Part shown: positions 25,318 to 42,105 of the stretch, one piece after another
How the letters are laid out: each line of letters begins with the position of its first letter
Position numbering within the stretch: position 1 is the first letter of the stretch
Origin: Sparassis latifolia
Taxonomy: Eukaryota > Basidiomycota > Agaricomycetes > Polyporales > Sparassidaceae
DNA length: 64,000 bases
Assembly (NCBI GenBank): GCA_018466975.1
Contig: CM031563.1
Location: 310,001 to 374,000, forward strand
Direction of reading: 5' to 3'
Notes under the pieces: generated by a model
What the model was told of the DNA's origin: nothing
Database searches by the model: none
What the model saw: the letters and a program-made list of their open reading frames with translations, nothing else
Translations under genes and position numbers: made by a program

Positions 25318-25394
25318 ACTTATCGCCTTAAATAAGGGTTGTAAGACCAAAAAGTCAAAATAGCTCTGCAAGAAAAAGTTGGGTTTTGCTGATG
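25318..25394 (-). repeat. end fragment of the 214 bp miniature element family
   Basis: Reads CCTTAAATAAGGGTTGT and ends AGAAAAAGTTGGGTTTTGCT followed by GATG. This aligns with the reverse complement of the left end of the complete copy at 48887-49100. Its other terminus was not found, so it looks truncated. Confidence 0.55.
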
Positions 25395-25452
25395 AAAGGA
25401 CCGCAGTTTAGTAAGTAAGTCCCCTCTGCGTGATTGTGTTACTGATTCTCCT

Positions 25453-25546
25453 TCAGATTTGAGACCGTGCGCCTCAAGTCTGAGGTGTCATGAAGACAAT
25501 AGCTCGTGGTCTTCTGCCACAGTAGTTTGGGTTCAAGCAAGGGCAT
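25453..25546 (+). pseudogene. DUF6532-type protein, 5' fragment split by the retrotransposon
   Basis: After an acceptor-like TTCAG, the sequence reads RFETVRLKSEVS with in-frame stops and then GFKQG just before the insertion point. The matching downstream part starts at 33959 with HSNEVKEHNRALIIHLK. Together they resemble the start of the DUF6532 domain found in many Agaricomycete repeats. The retrotransposon with its GGCAT duplication separates them. Stops show the copy was already decayed or has decayed since. Confidence 0.45.
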
Positions 25547-26189
25547 TGTTACAATGCTCCTCAGTTATGGCGCGTCTTTTCTTTTTTTCCTTTCTTCGTT
25601 CCCTTTACTTTACCAGACCACGTGATCTAACATGTGACTCATCGGAGTGCAACCTCCGATTCTCTACCCAGATGTCCAGAACCCCTAGTCTAGGGTTACA
25701 CCGGATCCAACTCCGGACCTTCTTCTTATCACACATGCAAGACGTGCATGTATGCCTCATCTTTACCTCATTCTGATACACAACTCGTTATCCCCATTAG
25801 TACTGATTATCTCTCATGATCTTACTCAGCTTTCTCATACATATTACTTCCTTGCTGTTACCTTGCCCAGACATCGTTTCACCTTATCTAGCCAATGAAC
25901 GATCCCGTATTACTGCGTAATACTGCGGATACCTTTTGTATAAGTAGACGACCTCGTCGAGCTGAATCCCCATCTCGACCTGGTTACCATTAAACCAGCT
26001 TTTCACTTGCCTTTAACTGAGATCGACCGTTAGTAGCAGACAGCTACTGCGAGTCATAAGAACGAACTCTGATCAACCTTCAGTGCGAGGACATCGCCAG
26101 AAGTGTCTCTTGAACGGACTTGTGTCTTAGACTAAGACCTTGTCTCGTGATGACTTGACTGGACGCTCGTGTTTCGCTGCCGCGTAACA
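25547..26189 (+). repeat. 5' LTR of the Ty3-type element
   Basis: Begins TGTTACAATG and ends GCGTAACA, a 6 bp inverted terminal repeat (TGTTAC/GTAACA). It is about 97% identical to the 3' LTR; by eye some 18 differences, almost all transitions. A TATA-like box lies at 25939. Confidence 0.95.
25939..25981 (+). promoter_or_regulatory. LTR core promoter and predicted RNA 5' end
   Basis: TATAAG at 25939-25944 is followed 33 nt downstream by ATCTCGACCT (25972-25981), the right spacing for a transcription start. The same ten bases are complementary to the primer site after the LTR, which supports this as the RNA 5' end (start of R). The 3' LTR keeps both motifs. Confidence 0.6.
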
Positions 26190-26191
26190 TT

Positions 26192-26201
26192 AGGTCGAGA
26201 T
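26192..26201 (+). other. putative self-priming primer-binding site
   Basis: AGGTCGAGAT, two bases after the 5' LTR, is the exact reverse complement of ATCTCGACCT at the predicted RNA start. No tRNA-type TGG primer site is present. This arrangement is known from Tf1/sushi-type Ty3 elements, where the RNA 5' end folds back to prime minus-strand synthesis. Confidence 0.6.
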
Positions 26202-26530
26202 CTTATTACTCTCTGTGACTTCCTAAAGTCCAACAGCGAACTACTGACCGGACCGAACCTTGAAGACTAAATGATACACCCGATTTGATTGCTAAAGCAT
26301 CGTCTGAGATTACTCTGTAATCGAGGTAGCTGAAGGGATAGACTGATCACTCATCTTCGGAGAGGGGTCTGTCCGAGAGACCAATAGGCCGAGGAGGCTG
26401 AGGTAATCACTCGAGCAATCAGCAAATAGGTGTACCAGTTTGAAGACAGAAGACACTCTACGGGCTTGTTAGCCGATGATGAATGAACCCACTTAGTTGA
26501 GGATGGTGTGCAGTCTACGTGTAGACATAG

Positions 26531-26638
<108 letters not shown>

Positions 26639-26782
26639 TGAAATGCACATTTTATAGAAGGAAGGCCCATATTCATCAGGCCAGACAACCGTAACTTCGA
26701 CTACTCCCCAGAGGAATTCGAAAGAACACTCCCCCATAATCTTGGTGGGATAGTACTCCAGCATATCACAGACAGTGGTATA

Positions 26783-27838
26783 ATGACCTCCTATTCAGGA
26801 GAGAGACCAGACACCCCTTGGAACCCCCCTGTCCAGAATCCTATACCCCAACCGACTCTTGCACCAATCGTACCCGATTACATACCACCGATGGCTACAG
26901 TTACCATGGATGAAGGATGTCACCATGTCAGCCAGAAGGAACTTGGTTTTAGAAAACCCGAGATCTTCAACGGTTCAGACCGTTCGAAGCTTAGGGAATT
27001 TATAAACCAATGCAAGAATTATATGGCCGGAAATAGCCATGTCTACCAGAAGGACAATCAGAAGATTGCATTTGTGCTATTGCACATACAAGGAGGAACA
27101 GCAGGATCATGGGCGCAGAGCTTCATAGAAACGGAACTCACCAATGACGACTTCCTTTTTTATGGAAGTTGGAGAGAGTTCATTGCGAGTGTGAACAAAG
27201 CATTTGGTGATGAAAATATCGAAGAAACTGCTCGTACCTTGCTGCGTAACATCAAGCAAGGGACTCGTACCATGGACGACTACATTGCCGAATTCCGATC
27301 GCTTGAATCCAAGGCGAAATTAGAAGATGCTGGAAATATCGAATATTTCAAGTGGGGACTTAACGACCCACTCCAACAAAGGATATATGGGATGGAAAGC
27401 ATGCCCAAGACACTTGACAAGTGGTACGAATACGCCTCGCAGTTTGACAACCAATGGAGATCTGCTCAGATCTTCAAGCGAGGAGCCACTACGACAACAC
27501 GAGGAAAAGGCCGATCTGTCCATCGTCCCTACTACTCAACTTCTGCAAAGGATCTGAACGCGATGGATGTTGATCATATCAATATCTCGCACTTGTCCCC
27601 GGACGAGCAACAGAAGAGAATGAAAGAAGGATTATGTTTCCTATGTGGAAAGAAGGGCCATATAGCCAACGACAGACAATTTCACCCCCAGTCTAGAAGT
27701 TTCACCCGTGCTAGAATGATACAGCCCGGGTTGGACACGGACACGATCACATGGATAAAGAAGACGCGAGAAGACCTCGCACAGAAGAAGGAGATGCCGA
27801 AGGAAGAAACCAGAGAGGAACAGATTGCCTATGTGTGA
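26783..27838 (+). CDS. gag-like protein of the Ty3-type element
   Basis: 351 residues with a retrotransposon gag core: [48 protein letters not shown] and [17 protein letters not shown] are typical of the capsid-like domain. A basic stretch is followed by a zinc knuckle, [14 protein letters not shown], in which the final cysteine of the CCHC box has become arginine (AGA). The frame continues open upstream of the ATG ([20 protein letters not shown]), so the native start is probably further 5' and lost through a frame break near 26690. The protein would package RNA into virus-like particles in an active element. Confidence 0.8.
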   Translation: MTSYSGERPDTPWNPPVQNPIPQPTLAPIVPDYIPPMATVTMDEGCHHVSQKELGFRKPEIFNGSDRSKLREFINQCKNYMAGNSHVYQKDNQKIAFVLLHIQGGTAGSWAQSFIETELTNDDFLFYGSWREFIASVNKAFGDENIEETARTLLRNIKQGTRTMDDYIAEFRSLESKAKLEDAGNIEYFKWGLNDPLQQRIYGMESMPKTLDKWYEYASQFDNQWRSAQIFKRGATTTTRGKGRSVHRPYYSTSAKDLNAMDVDHINISHLSPDEQQKRMKEGLCFLCGKKGHIANDRQFHPQSRSFTRARMIQPGLDTDTITWIKKTREDLAQKKEMPKEETREEQIAYV

Positions 27839-27894
27839 AATGTCTTCAATGACATGACTGATGAAGAACGAACTCAGTTGGGTTTTTGAAATGA

Positions 27895-30656
<2,762 letters not shown>

Positions 30657-30664
30657 ATTCCTTT

Positions 30665-32163
<1,499 letters not shown>

Positions 32164-32519
32164 AGGACAAGGAAACTGGAATGACTACCACGACGGCCTT
32201 CCTCATTATCTTCCTAATCGTCCTCCACTGTACAACCCTTGCTTTCCTTTGGATCATCCACAGAATCCTTATCAGATGACTCATCGAACGTACACTCTTC
32301 ACACGAGACAACCCACACGCTAACAGCTGGGGTGATCAGAACGATGCTTGGAACTGATCGGGCAGTTCTTATCTCCATGGGAATACTCTTTATCGCCCAA
32401 TGGATTTTCATCTATTTGATTATCACCCACATCCATGACATTCTATTTCACATCACAGATAACCGCGATCCCCTTAATGACTGAAAGGTATAAAAAGAGG
32501 AGGGGGCGACGTATCATCA

Positions 32520-33263
32520 ATGCCCACTTCTGCTATTGACGACCTTGTTCACAACATACTCGCTGAAGTTGTTTCCACAATTATGAGCATCCCCGCGTCG
32601 CCTACGCTTGTCAATGGAGTACCCTCCCGAACACAGACACCCTTCATCTGCACTTCATCGCCTTCACCTTTAATCGAACTCAGTCACGCATCGAACGAAC
32701 AAGAATTTTCCATGTGTCTAGTCTCTGCCATCCGCATCCCCGTCGACTTCACAGACATTCTAGTTGCCCTGAGGAATCGCCCACAAGATCGACAAGCAGT
32801 GGTTTCTATGCAGTGAGCATTAGAAATGGTCGAGTGGATGCAGACGACCAGACAAGAGCTCATCGCAGCAGAGGAAAGGACGAGTAGAGCCCGAACCAGA
32901 GTCGACCAAGTCTGGTCTCTGATGAGCAGTACAGTCACTCCCACAGCGCAGGAGATATGGAGGGAGCATGGGGACGAAGACATCGGACACATCCTCGGAT
33001 ACACCACTAATGGGAGACCCGCATCCACTCCTTGCTCGTCACCTGAACGAATTCCTGTTCGACCTCGCCCTCCTCGTTCACATGTACCTACTGGTCAATC
33101 TCCACTATCGCAACCCTCCTTCTCACACGCATCAACTTCTTCGCATCACAGTCATCCCTATCATGATGGACGTACACATGAACAAGGACCACGAACCGGC
33201 CGGCGGACATGCTACAGATGTGGAGGTGATTATTATGTTCGGGACTGCCCCCGACGACGATGA
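32520..33263 (+). pseudogene. accessory zinc-knuckle ORF downstream of pol
   Basis: MPTSAIDDLVHNILAEVVST opens a frame of about 247 codons broken by one TGA at 32814 (probably from TGG). It continues into a coiled-coil-like stretch (TRQELIAAEERTSRARTRVD), a Pro/Ser/His-rich linker and a zinc-knuckle-like box CYRCGGDYYVRDCPRRR, where the usual histidine is tyrosine. It lies between the chromodomain and the 3' LTR, where standard Ty3 elements have no gene. It does not resemble an envelope. Function is unknown; binding of nucleic acid is likely from the knuckle. Confidence 0.6.
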
Positions 33264-33310
33264 AGACTACAATATTTCTTATGGGACAAGAAACATTAGA
33301 CGGGAGCTGA

Positions 33311-33953
33311 TGTTACAATGCTCCTCAGTTATGGCGCGTCTTCTCTTTTTTTCCTTTCTTCGTTCCCTTTACTTTACCAGACCACGTGATCCAACACGTG
33401 ACTCATCGGAGCGCAACCTCCGATTCTCTACCCAGATGTCCAGAACCCCTAGTCTAGGGTTACACCGGATCCAACTCCGGACCTTCTTCTTATCACACAT
33501 GCAAGACGTGCATGTATGCCTCATCTTTACCTCATTCTGATACACAACTCTTTATCCCCATTAGTACTGATTATCTCTCACGATCTTACTCAGCTTTCTC
33601 ATACATATTACTTCCTTGCTGTTACCTTGCCCAGACATCGTTTCACCTTATCTAGCTAATGAATGATCCCGTATTACTGTGTAGTACTGCGGGTACCTTT
33701 TGTATAAGTAGACGACCTCGTCGAGCTGAATCCCCATCTCGACCTGATTACCATTAAACCAGCTTTTCACTTGCCTTTAACTGAGATCGACCGTTAGTAG
33801 CAGACAGCTACTGCGAGTCATAAGAACGAACTCCGATCGACCTTCAGTGCGAGGACATCGCCAGAAGTGTCTCTTGAACGGACTTGTGTCTTAGACTAAG
33901 ACCTTGTCTCGTGACGACTTGACTTGACGCTCATGTTTCACTGCCGCGTAACA
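33311..33953 (+). repeat. 3' LTR of the Ty3-type element
   Basis: Same length and termini as the 5' LTR, followed directly by the target duplication GGCAT. Only a weak purine stretch (GACGGGAGCTGA) precedes it as polypurine tract. Confidence 0.95.
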
Positions 33954-33958
33954 GGCAT

Positions 33959-34614
33959 TCTAATGAAGTGAAGGAACACAACCGAGCTCTTATCATACAC
34001 CTGAAGCACAAGGCGGCACATGCTCATGTCGTACATCATCACACTGTCTTCTGTGCTTTGTCTGACTACTCGTGATCACTCTCAGGACCCGACAAGCCCT
34101 ACCACCCTATGTCGCAATCCAATCATTATGGATATCTTGACCAAGATGTGGTTTGCGGATGCCGAAGATTCTGATTGTGTCCGCTATCAGGAGTATTTTG
34201 TCAGAGGACCTTCTCCGGCAATGATTGCCCAGGTCCTTACTGTGGTGTGTGTTGAGAACTACTTCTCCTATGTGCATGGCTGATGAATCTCCGTAGATTG
34301 AGTGCGCTATTGATGAATATGCTACTGAAACTCATGTGAAGCTCGACATGCATGCTCGAAAGTACAAACCGGTGTATCTAGAGCACCTCAACATGCTCAA
34401 TAACTGGGAGGCATACTCGAAGATGCACTCGCGAGCATCGTGCTGCATGCAGGAAGACCTCTTGCAGACTCTCAGATGAGGGTACAGCTTTTCCCATATT
34501 GCGGTGCATCTGATATGTTGTTTTAGGTCTAATGCGGGTGCACTTGAGGATGCCGCCGTGGTCCGAATCTTGGATCAACTGACTGATGATGACTTTGCAG
34601 CAATGGAGAATTGA
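33959..34614 (+). pseudogene. DUF6532-type protein, main part
   Basis: Continues the split gene: HSNEVKEHNRALIIHLKHKA, then FRNPIIMD-like 'RNPIIMDILTKMWFADAED', AMIAQVLTV, an intron of about 63 nt, IECAIDEYATETHVKLDMHA and YKPVYLEHLNMLNNWEAYS, ending EDAAVVRILDQLTDDDFAAM and a TGA at 34612. The pattern 'NPII..MWF..VLT.IEC.IDE.ATG.....Y...Y..HL' is that of DUF6532 proteins, which are numerous and mostly uncharacterised in Agaricomycetes. Several stops and frame changes show decay. The family name is from memory of the pattern and should be confirmed. Confidence 0.5.
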
Positions 34615-36149
34615 GGTGAACTTCGAGGCTGGGTTGCCTGTGAGGTGGTTGAAGGCCCTGCGAGGATGGGTGGTGTTGAATATTCTGACCATAATGTCAA
34701 AAGGTAAGATCATTGTGTCTCAATACCCGTATCTGCCGACATATTATCTTTTTAATGCATTTAATTGTATATTTTTGAACCCACATCGAGTTCGTCCTGT
34801 CTGCCAATGAGAAACCGGCATCGGACGCCAGATCTCTGTGTTGTGGATGTCCGGGAGGGGTTCTAGCTGATACTACAGCTGCTATGCGAGTCTACAGGCA
34901 CTATCACCCTCGCATGCTACGGCCCTACCACCATCTATCATAGGATACCCCATTCTACAGAGTCCTACATAATCAGAGACCCTGCTACGTGCCTTTTCGG
35001 CCTACCTGAGCTACATAGTGCTACCTAGACCTTGAAATTTTTGCAGATGCTTGCATGTCTTCGTTCACATAATAAAAGGGGCCTGGGAACCGTATCAGGT
35101 CTTCTAGCAAAGCAGCAAGTCAGGGTTGCCGCTTTGTTGTGAGGTATTTGCTGTCTGCTGTAAAGTGTGCATAATAGATATGTTCTCTGTAATTAAGCGG
35201 AATGTGAGCGAATGTGAGCATGTCTGGAGCTATGACCTAAAGAAGATAGACAAAACTATTCAAAGGTATGCAATAGTTCTAACTGTACCGCTCTTCTGAT
35301 CATCCCACTGTGATCGCGTAAGAGGTTGTATGTTGCAGACCATTTCGCCTCCGTCTGAGTACCTTCAGGAGGACGAAGATTTTTCCGGTACAAGAAACAC
35401 CTATCATTCTCACAAGCCCAATGTTCTGCACACCATTTCTACAGTACACATAGATCAAGATAACAAACTGCAGTGAGTCAGAAGAGATGTACATGGAAAG
35501 CATGGCTGCACACAAACTGCCTGAGTGGTTCTGGAGCCTCCTGCTCTGATATGAACGCGATCAGTGTTGACTTCTTTCGGGGCAGCTGGTAGTCCTCCCA
35601 GCATATGTAGCATCTAGAATTGTGGTCTTCTAGAGGAAATTCGGTGAACTCCGAGTCCTCTCAATCATCAGATCCTGGTGCAGGCATGGACGTGACCTCT
35701 GGAGCTGGAACATAGTGAACAGGAAAGAATTTGAATCATCCTTGTGCGTAAGAATGTCTCACTGTTGGTACACTCATCCACCGACTCTGCCATCTCGTCC
35801 ATGACGCGAGTAGAGCAAGCCTTCAAAAAGCCTGGACTTGATCAATGTTGTGCACAGCACAGTAAGGCACAGCGCATGTGAAATTAAGTGTCAAAAAACA
35901 AGTCCAAGAGTAGTCAGAGACTGAGTAAATGTTATAAACAGCACCCGTGCCGCACGCGTAGACCTGGTATTGTTTTCATGTACATACTCTGACTCGTAGG
36001 CCATACCATAATGAACCAGACAAGTATTGAGTGCAGACAAGCATAGATTAATACCAGAACTTAGAAAGCCAATGCGGCAGTTGGTTGAGCTTGTGCTAGA
36101 TCCAGGCAGAACGGTGAAACAGACCTGAGATTAGCTGCAACTACATACA
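34615..36149. other. no recognised gene
   Basis: About 1.5 kb between the DUF6532 remnant and the TIR element. It has short frames only, no spliceable conservation and no repeat shared with the rest of the window that could be seen. Confidence 0.4.
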
Positions 36150-36181
36150 TACAGTGTAGGACCGGTCACTGATACACCCAA
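36150..36181 (+). repeat. left terminal inverted repeat
   Basis: 32 bp, identical to the reverse complement of 42860-42891. It contains the inner motif GGTCACTGATACACCC, part of which (CACTGATACACC) recurs alone at about 42210. Confidence 0.85.
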
Positions 36182-36186
36182 GAGTA

Positions 36187-36255
36187 CACCACCGGAGAAT
36201 GCCGAGACCACGAGTTAGGGAGGGAGGGGGGGTCCTGGGGTCCTTAACTGCGTTC
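36187..36255 (+). repeat. G-rich dispersed repeat, copy 1
   Basis: CCGGAGAATGCCGAGAC followed by GTTAGGGAGGGAGGGGG and GGTCCTTAAC. A close copy lies at 49290-49345, and reverse-complement relatives at 42942-42975 and 49247-49275. Confidence 0.6.
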
Positions 36256-36481
36256 TGACAGTGATGCTAGAGGACACCTCCAAAAGGCTTTCCGCACTCC
36301 CAAACCACTTGTGTATCATTCAAAATGCCTCAGAGGTGTCTATCAAACCAATTGCACTGCTACCTGGTTCATTTTCTGCCACTGAGAATCACTTTCAGAT
36401 GCTGGTTCTGGGATATATGGGTATCATCGCATCACATCATGCTCATCGCACTCAACTTCCTCCTCAGCGAGTGATTCAGTC

Positions 36482-39400
36482 ATGCCGCACAAAAAGAGCA
36501 AGGCTCAGGATAATAGAGTAATTTTTTAAATATTATTTTGGAATTTTCGTCTCATCAGTTTCATCCAGGAAGCCACAGAGACCAGACAATTTTGTGCTGT
36601 TTGCAACAAGGATATCAAACTTGGATACAGAGGTTTTGCAAACTGGGAACAACACATAGCGAGCAACAGTCATAGACAAAATGTGTCACGAAAGATGAGC
36701 AGCAGTAGCAGGAATCAGAAGCTTACCGCTTTTTTCTCTTCTCGTCCAATCACTATGTTACCTGCCGTCTCCAATCCAGCAAAGATATCCTTATGTCTTA
36801 CCCCCGGTAGCTCATTGTCCACAACATTGCATATGGATAGGACTCAAGAAGCCGGTGGAAAGACATCTGCGGTACCCATCGACGTCGATCGGCTTCTGAG
36901 CCCTGTGGCGGCTGTGGCCTCGTCTTCTATTTCTAGCTTCTATAGATCCCCCCTGTCCCCTTCAGGCGATAAACTCGTGAGCAGGATGCGTGCACTAGCG
37001 TCCACTCTTCCACTGGCAGTCCCCATAGCATGTGCAGATGATGATAGTGCGGCCTTCTCGAAGGAGCCCATTTTTGTTGCAGATGGCGGCTTTGAGTCTG
37101 AGTGGGAATTTGTAGACTGCGAGCTGAATCACGTCTTGGGTTATGGCAAACCAGATGCACACATTGCTGATTTCATCCATCGTGGCACCCTTGGTATAGA
37201 TGGTCTCATCCGTTGGATTGAGGTCTGCCTTACATGGCCGAATGTCTCTTCTGACCTTCTGGAGGATAAGGTTGCACGGCTTTGTCATGCAATGGTTTTG
37301 AGGTAAAGTATTTAGTTATTTAATCTTCTTCGTGCCGGCTAAGCCTTGTTTTCATAGAGGTGCAGTTGAAGCAGATCTGGATTTGACCAGTCAGCTAGGT
37401 AATCATGCATCTCAGGTGGCAGTGTACACCCCAGGATCTCCTCCCAAGTCGAGTCTATCATCGGCTGGGGTAATCTGTCCTGGTTATGCCCTCGACTTTG
37501 CTCAAGGTTGATCTCCATATGCTATATATCCATTTGCACTTCACATCAAGCAGTCAGTCCCGTGGGACATCACTATCACTGGCAACGTACTCAGCTTGGT
37601 CTCGCATAGCTGCACCAATGCGGGGCACTTTCGTGGCAGCAGCATTCTTCCATGCAAACTGTGTGTGGACTTAAAGTCCCATGGTACCATTTGGGAATTG
37701 AAAGCTGTGCTTTCACTGGGGTGCTCGAGCGCACACTGTACATGTATCACACAGTGTCCTCATTGGAGATGCTGCTTGAACGGAAGAACAGATTGATCCA
37801 GGAACTTCACTTCTCGAAGCTCAATATGTCTCAGCTTTATCTGGGTCGTGGATGTGCTCTGGAAGGGCACAAACACTTTCTTGTTTTGTTGTTCAATGCA
37901 CAGATGCATGTTCGGGTCAATTGTATTGTTGCCATCTGTCGATGGCGAGGTGCAAGTATTCATGCGATTGTAAGCAAGTTGGACCAGGCTGCTTCACAAA
38001 GGTACTCGGTATATAGCTATGAAGAAACTGAATTTTAGCGTGCATATCTCCTTTGGAAACTTGGAGGTCAGCGCATTGCCAATATTGCACATAGGTCGCT
38101 TGGGCTCCCTTCACTGTCCAGTACACAACGGCACTTCTCCCATCATCCTATCCAAGCCTCCCACGGCTTCCCCACAGCGGAGAAAATGGACCGTAATCTG
38201 AGCTACTATCAGCTCACTCCTCAGACCGATTCCCGCTGCACAGGTTACACAATCCTCATCGATGAGATCAAGCTTGAGGAGCGTATGCGATGGGATCCAT
38301 TTAATAACAGAATACTTGGCATTTGTCGCGAACACAGCCATAGGTGCTCACTCGAGTTTTGCATGCTGAGTGAGGCACAGATCCTTGCCGAGAATCTCCA
38401 AAATGGCCGGGTCCATTTGGCAAGCGAGGTACGAATGTTTTTGCTGTGATCTGAAAGCTTAATCAGTTGATTCTTACTTTCATTTCTGATGTTTTGCAGG
38501 TGACATTCATTGCACTCTCTGCATTATCATCAAATCGTCATGATTACGCCGCTCTCCCATTCGTGATATCGGGTATGTGCAAGAGAGAAGATGTGCAAAC
38601 ACATAGACTTCTCCTTCAGTCTGCCGTAGATGCTTTCAATCGAAAGGCAGCAGGGACTGCTGCCAAGTTATATTACATTGCCTCTAATGGGGAGGCCCAC
38701 CTGGGAAAGGCTCTGGCTTTACTAACCATGAGTCATGAGCTACCTGTATCATCGGCACTCCATCGTGTCCTCAGCCCCCTCCCACTCTTTAATCTTCTGG
38801 TCGGGATTGATGAACTGACGTGCGACAAAGACTGGAAACATGTCTTGAAGCACTTTTGGAATGCGCTGCTTCGCAAGAGCAGATGCTCGGTCAATGGAAG
38901 CGCCTTTCTCCGTGCCACTATCAAGCGACACCTTATAGATGGCAATAGCATTGTGGGAAGTACCACTGATGCACTTTTATCACCGAACGATCCTCAAGAT
39001 GTCACTCTTGCATACCGACTCCTTCATGCTATTGTTATTCTACCGCCTGCACTCGAAAATTCGAAGCCTATCTATTATGAGACAAGGCGTATAATGAATC
39101 TACTGGGATGCCTCTATATGCACTTACTGGAGGTCTATACTAATGTGAGCTTGTCTCTACGAGAGCAGCTCATACATCTTACAGCAGCCGCACACATCAT
39201 TCTCATCCTCTATCGGAACGACAAAGGATGTTTTATCCCAGCGCCTCTCTATCTCGATGTTATGATTATGATTAAGAATGTGTATTTCTGCATGGCCAAG
39301 ACAGCTCGCGATGACCCCGATGGCACGTTCTGGATAATCCTGCTTGGCACAGATGAACTCGAGAAGGTTTTTGGGTTAATCCGTACTATGGTTGGCAGTG

Positions 39401-41953
39401 ATGCCAACACCGACCAGCTTCAAGCAGCTAATCATACGATGGGTGCTATACAATGTTCAAAGATACTCAAGGAGCATCCAGAATGGGATTGTGGCCCACA
39501 GCATATGACAATCAGGCCGCTCTCCGAGCAAGGAGATGATATCTCCCAGAAGGTTGATCACATCACTCCAGGCTCATGGAAGGGCGACGTTCATGTATGC
39601 AACATTGTGCTTCAGAGCTGTTGAGGCCTTGGCTGCAATCTTGCTGAGTCCGAGCTTGAAGCTGCATCAATACCGCAGCCTTTGGCTCAGTGCGATCACA
39701 TGCCCTCCATAGACATTCTGTGACCATTCTGTGATGGGAAGATTTTCTACATCAGTGGTCTTGGTGCTGATGAAGCAGAAGAAGAAACTCTTTCCGACGC
39801 CATGACACCTGAGGTGACATGTGATTCGCTTTCATCAGAGGCTGCCGATGACCTTTCTCTTGAACCCGACCTGGAAGATCTTTCGGGTGCTGAAGACATC
39901 ACGAAGGAGACTGGAATGGCAGTCGAAGCATGGTTAACTGTGAGCGATGATCCTGCAGTAAAGAAACAACATAAAAGTACCATTCTCCGGCTGCTATCCG
40001 ACCCTCACACCAGCCCAGGTTCCACAGACTGCCTAAGCCGTGTCTGCGGATTCACGCAATACTCCAACACAGAAATTGTGATGGACATGGAGACAGAACT
40101 TGGTGCTCCCTGTCTTACAATTGATGATCCTGTGCTTACCTTACTGCGACATGTGCCTACGGGATCTATCTTTCTAGCTGTGGTCCGTGTTTGCGATATC
40201 CTGCACGATGGTGTAAGCAAGTACTCCCTATCTACCAAAATCGTCAATGAGCCAAACGTGCGCATCAAATTTGATGTCATGTCACTCTCCTCTATAGTAC
40301 CAATGGAAGAGAACAACCATGCTGACTGGTAATGGAACAGCAAGTATGTGCATTCAGGATCCTCCATCATGCAGGAAGTGAAAGGGCGCAGTGTGCAGAT
40401 CATCAATCCGCAAGTGGCACGGACAGTTCATTGTGGCTTGGGAGAAGATCACATTACATACCAGTTCAGCATAGCTGATCTACGAGCATTGGCCTGTAGT
40501 CTGTTCCATGATGGCCAACATGACATGTTGTGGGCGGTCGCTCCACGGACTGAAAGATTTCCATATCGGCTTCAAAGCAGTAAGTTGCTCTCTTGTTAAT
40601 TAATATTGCTGCTGAACCCACTCCAATAGGCGAGCTATGCTTCTTATGTGTGAGTGAAGGCCTTGAGTTCCAGCAACAACGAAACAATCACATCTGCATT
40701 CGATGTCCATCTCTTCGTCTATCCGTGGCCGACAAGAAGAAGGTAGTAGAGCACATGGGGGCACATATCCTACATGATCACACCATAGATGCGCAAGCGA
40801 TGCCATGTGGTTTCTGTCTGAGTGTCGGTAGCACCTGTGTGGTGTATCTGAAGAAGTCAGGTGGTCATCGTGGTGGCTTTAGCATTGACCTGGCACATAC
40901 ACAGTGCTTGAACAAATACAAAATCTCCATCACATGTGCACAATGCTCAAGCAAGACCTCTCCCTGTATGAATATTCCTATCCAGTGCCCATTGTGTCCC
41001 ACGAATCTGCCCACTCCTGCAGTTTGAAAGTACAATCTCAAGATACACCTGTGCCGTGCTCATCCTGGTGTTGACCTGACACGATATCAGGCCTTATGGG
41101 ATGTATCAGAAGAAGAGAATAACAGAATGAAGGCAAAGTACAATGCTCACCACCGAGTGAGCAAGCGAAAGCTCACGGAGGATGAAGCTACTGACATCAA
41201 GATCTCGGATGCACATACGTGTACAATGGCACTACGGTATGCTCTGATTCTTGCCATGATAAAGGCTGACCTAATGACTAATGTCTGGCAATGCAGTACG
41301 ACTGACCTAGAACCATCCAGCGGCCCAGCAGATCGTGGTCTTGAGCACAATTTGTTAATCGTTGCAAGCTTAGGGCCGGTGCCAAGTACTGCGACTGAAG
41401 ATAGCGACAGTTCGAGCAGTTCTAGTGATGATGACAGTGCCGATGAATCGGATGAAGATGTCCCAAGTTCTGGTTACGACTGTAACCCTGGGAACAGACC
41501 AAACAGTCCTGCCATAGATTCCATTGTGAATGGCTCCGACACTGGAGCAGCCTTAGATGTTCACGTCTCGCATCCTCAGGACCAAAACAACTCTCCTCCC
41601 TCAGATTTTGTCGCAGAGAATGCGCAAATGACTGGTGATGTACGAGCACAAGATATTACAGTTGACCACACTATGCCTGAGTATGCCGAACAGATTCCCG
41701 AAGAGGTAGATGTCGACGAGCAAGAGTCTATCTGTATTTGTGATGGCCCAGAGTATGGAGATATGGTGCAGTGTGATGGACCTGGCTGTGGGTGGTGGGT
41801 GAGTACTTACATCTATCTACACATATGGTTGGCGTGATGCATCCTTCATAGTATCACTTCGATTGCATCAACATGCACAACGCACCACCCGAGAACATGG
41901 ACTGGTTTTGTGATGACATTTGCAAGGAAAATGCTGGTGTTGTAAATAGATGA
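36482..41953 (+). pseudogene. BED-like zinc finger / transposase-like core / PHD-finger protein (decayed)
   Basis: MPHKKSKAQDNR is spliced to EATETRQFCAVCNKD; the finger C-x2-C...H-x5-H (CAVC, WEQHIASNSH) resembles BED-type fingers of transposases. After a Ser-rich linker, a long conserved region includes TILIDEIKLEERMRWDP (38250-38300), FVISGMCKRED, YYIASNGEAHLGKA (38670-38705), DWKHVLKHFWNALL and LLGTDELEKVFGLIRTMVGS (39340-39400). The pattern 'DEI..., IAS(D)GE, DW.H.LK..RN, LE..FG..R' resembles RNase H-fold transposases of the P-element/hAT kind, so this is the likely transposase; that is inference. A cysteine-rich part follows (CFLCVSEG, CGFCLSVGSTC, CPLCPTN), then a C-terminal PHD finger spliced from CICDGPEYGDMVQCDGPGC and YHFDCINM..WFCDDICKEN. 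Stops at 39622, 39721, 40330 and 41025, and N instead of D in IASNGE (38686), show it is dead. Confidence 0.65.
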
Positions 41954-42105
41954 CCTCGGAAACGTGCACGTAGAGGTCACGCATGATACAGCAATGTCAG
42001 TGGTATAAAGCGGTCAATGATTTGGTAGACTGTAATTAAAGTAACAAAAATTTATTCACACTATCTGCGGGAATTTCTACATATGGAAAGCTCCTTCCCA
42101 ATTTT

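Noticed and set aside
32239..32484. Possible envelope gene with a membrane segment after the chromodomain
   Set aside because: The frame lacks an ATG start and has no signal peptide or ectodomain; the short hydrophobic stretch alone does not support an envelope.
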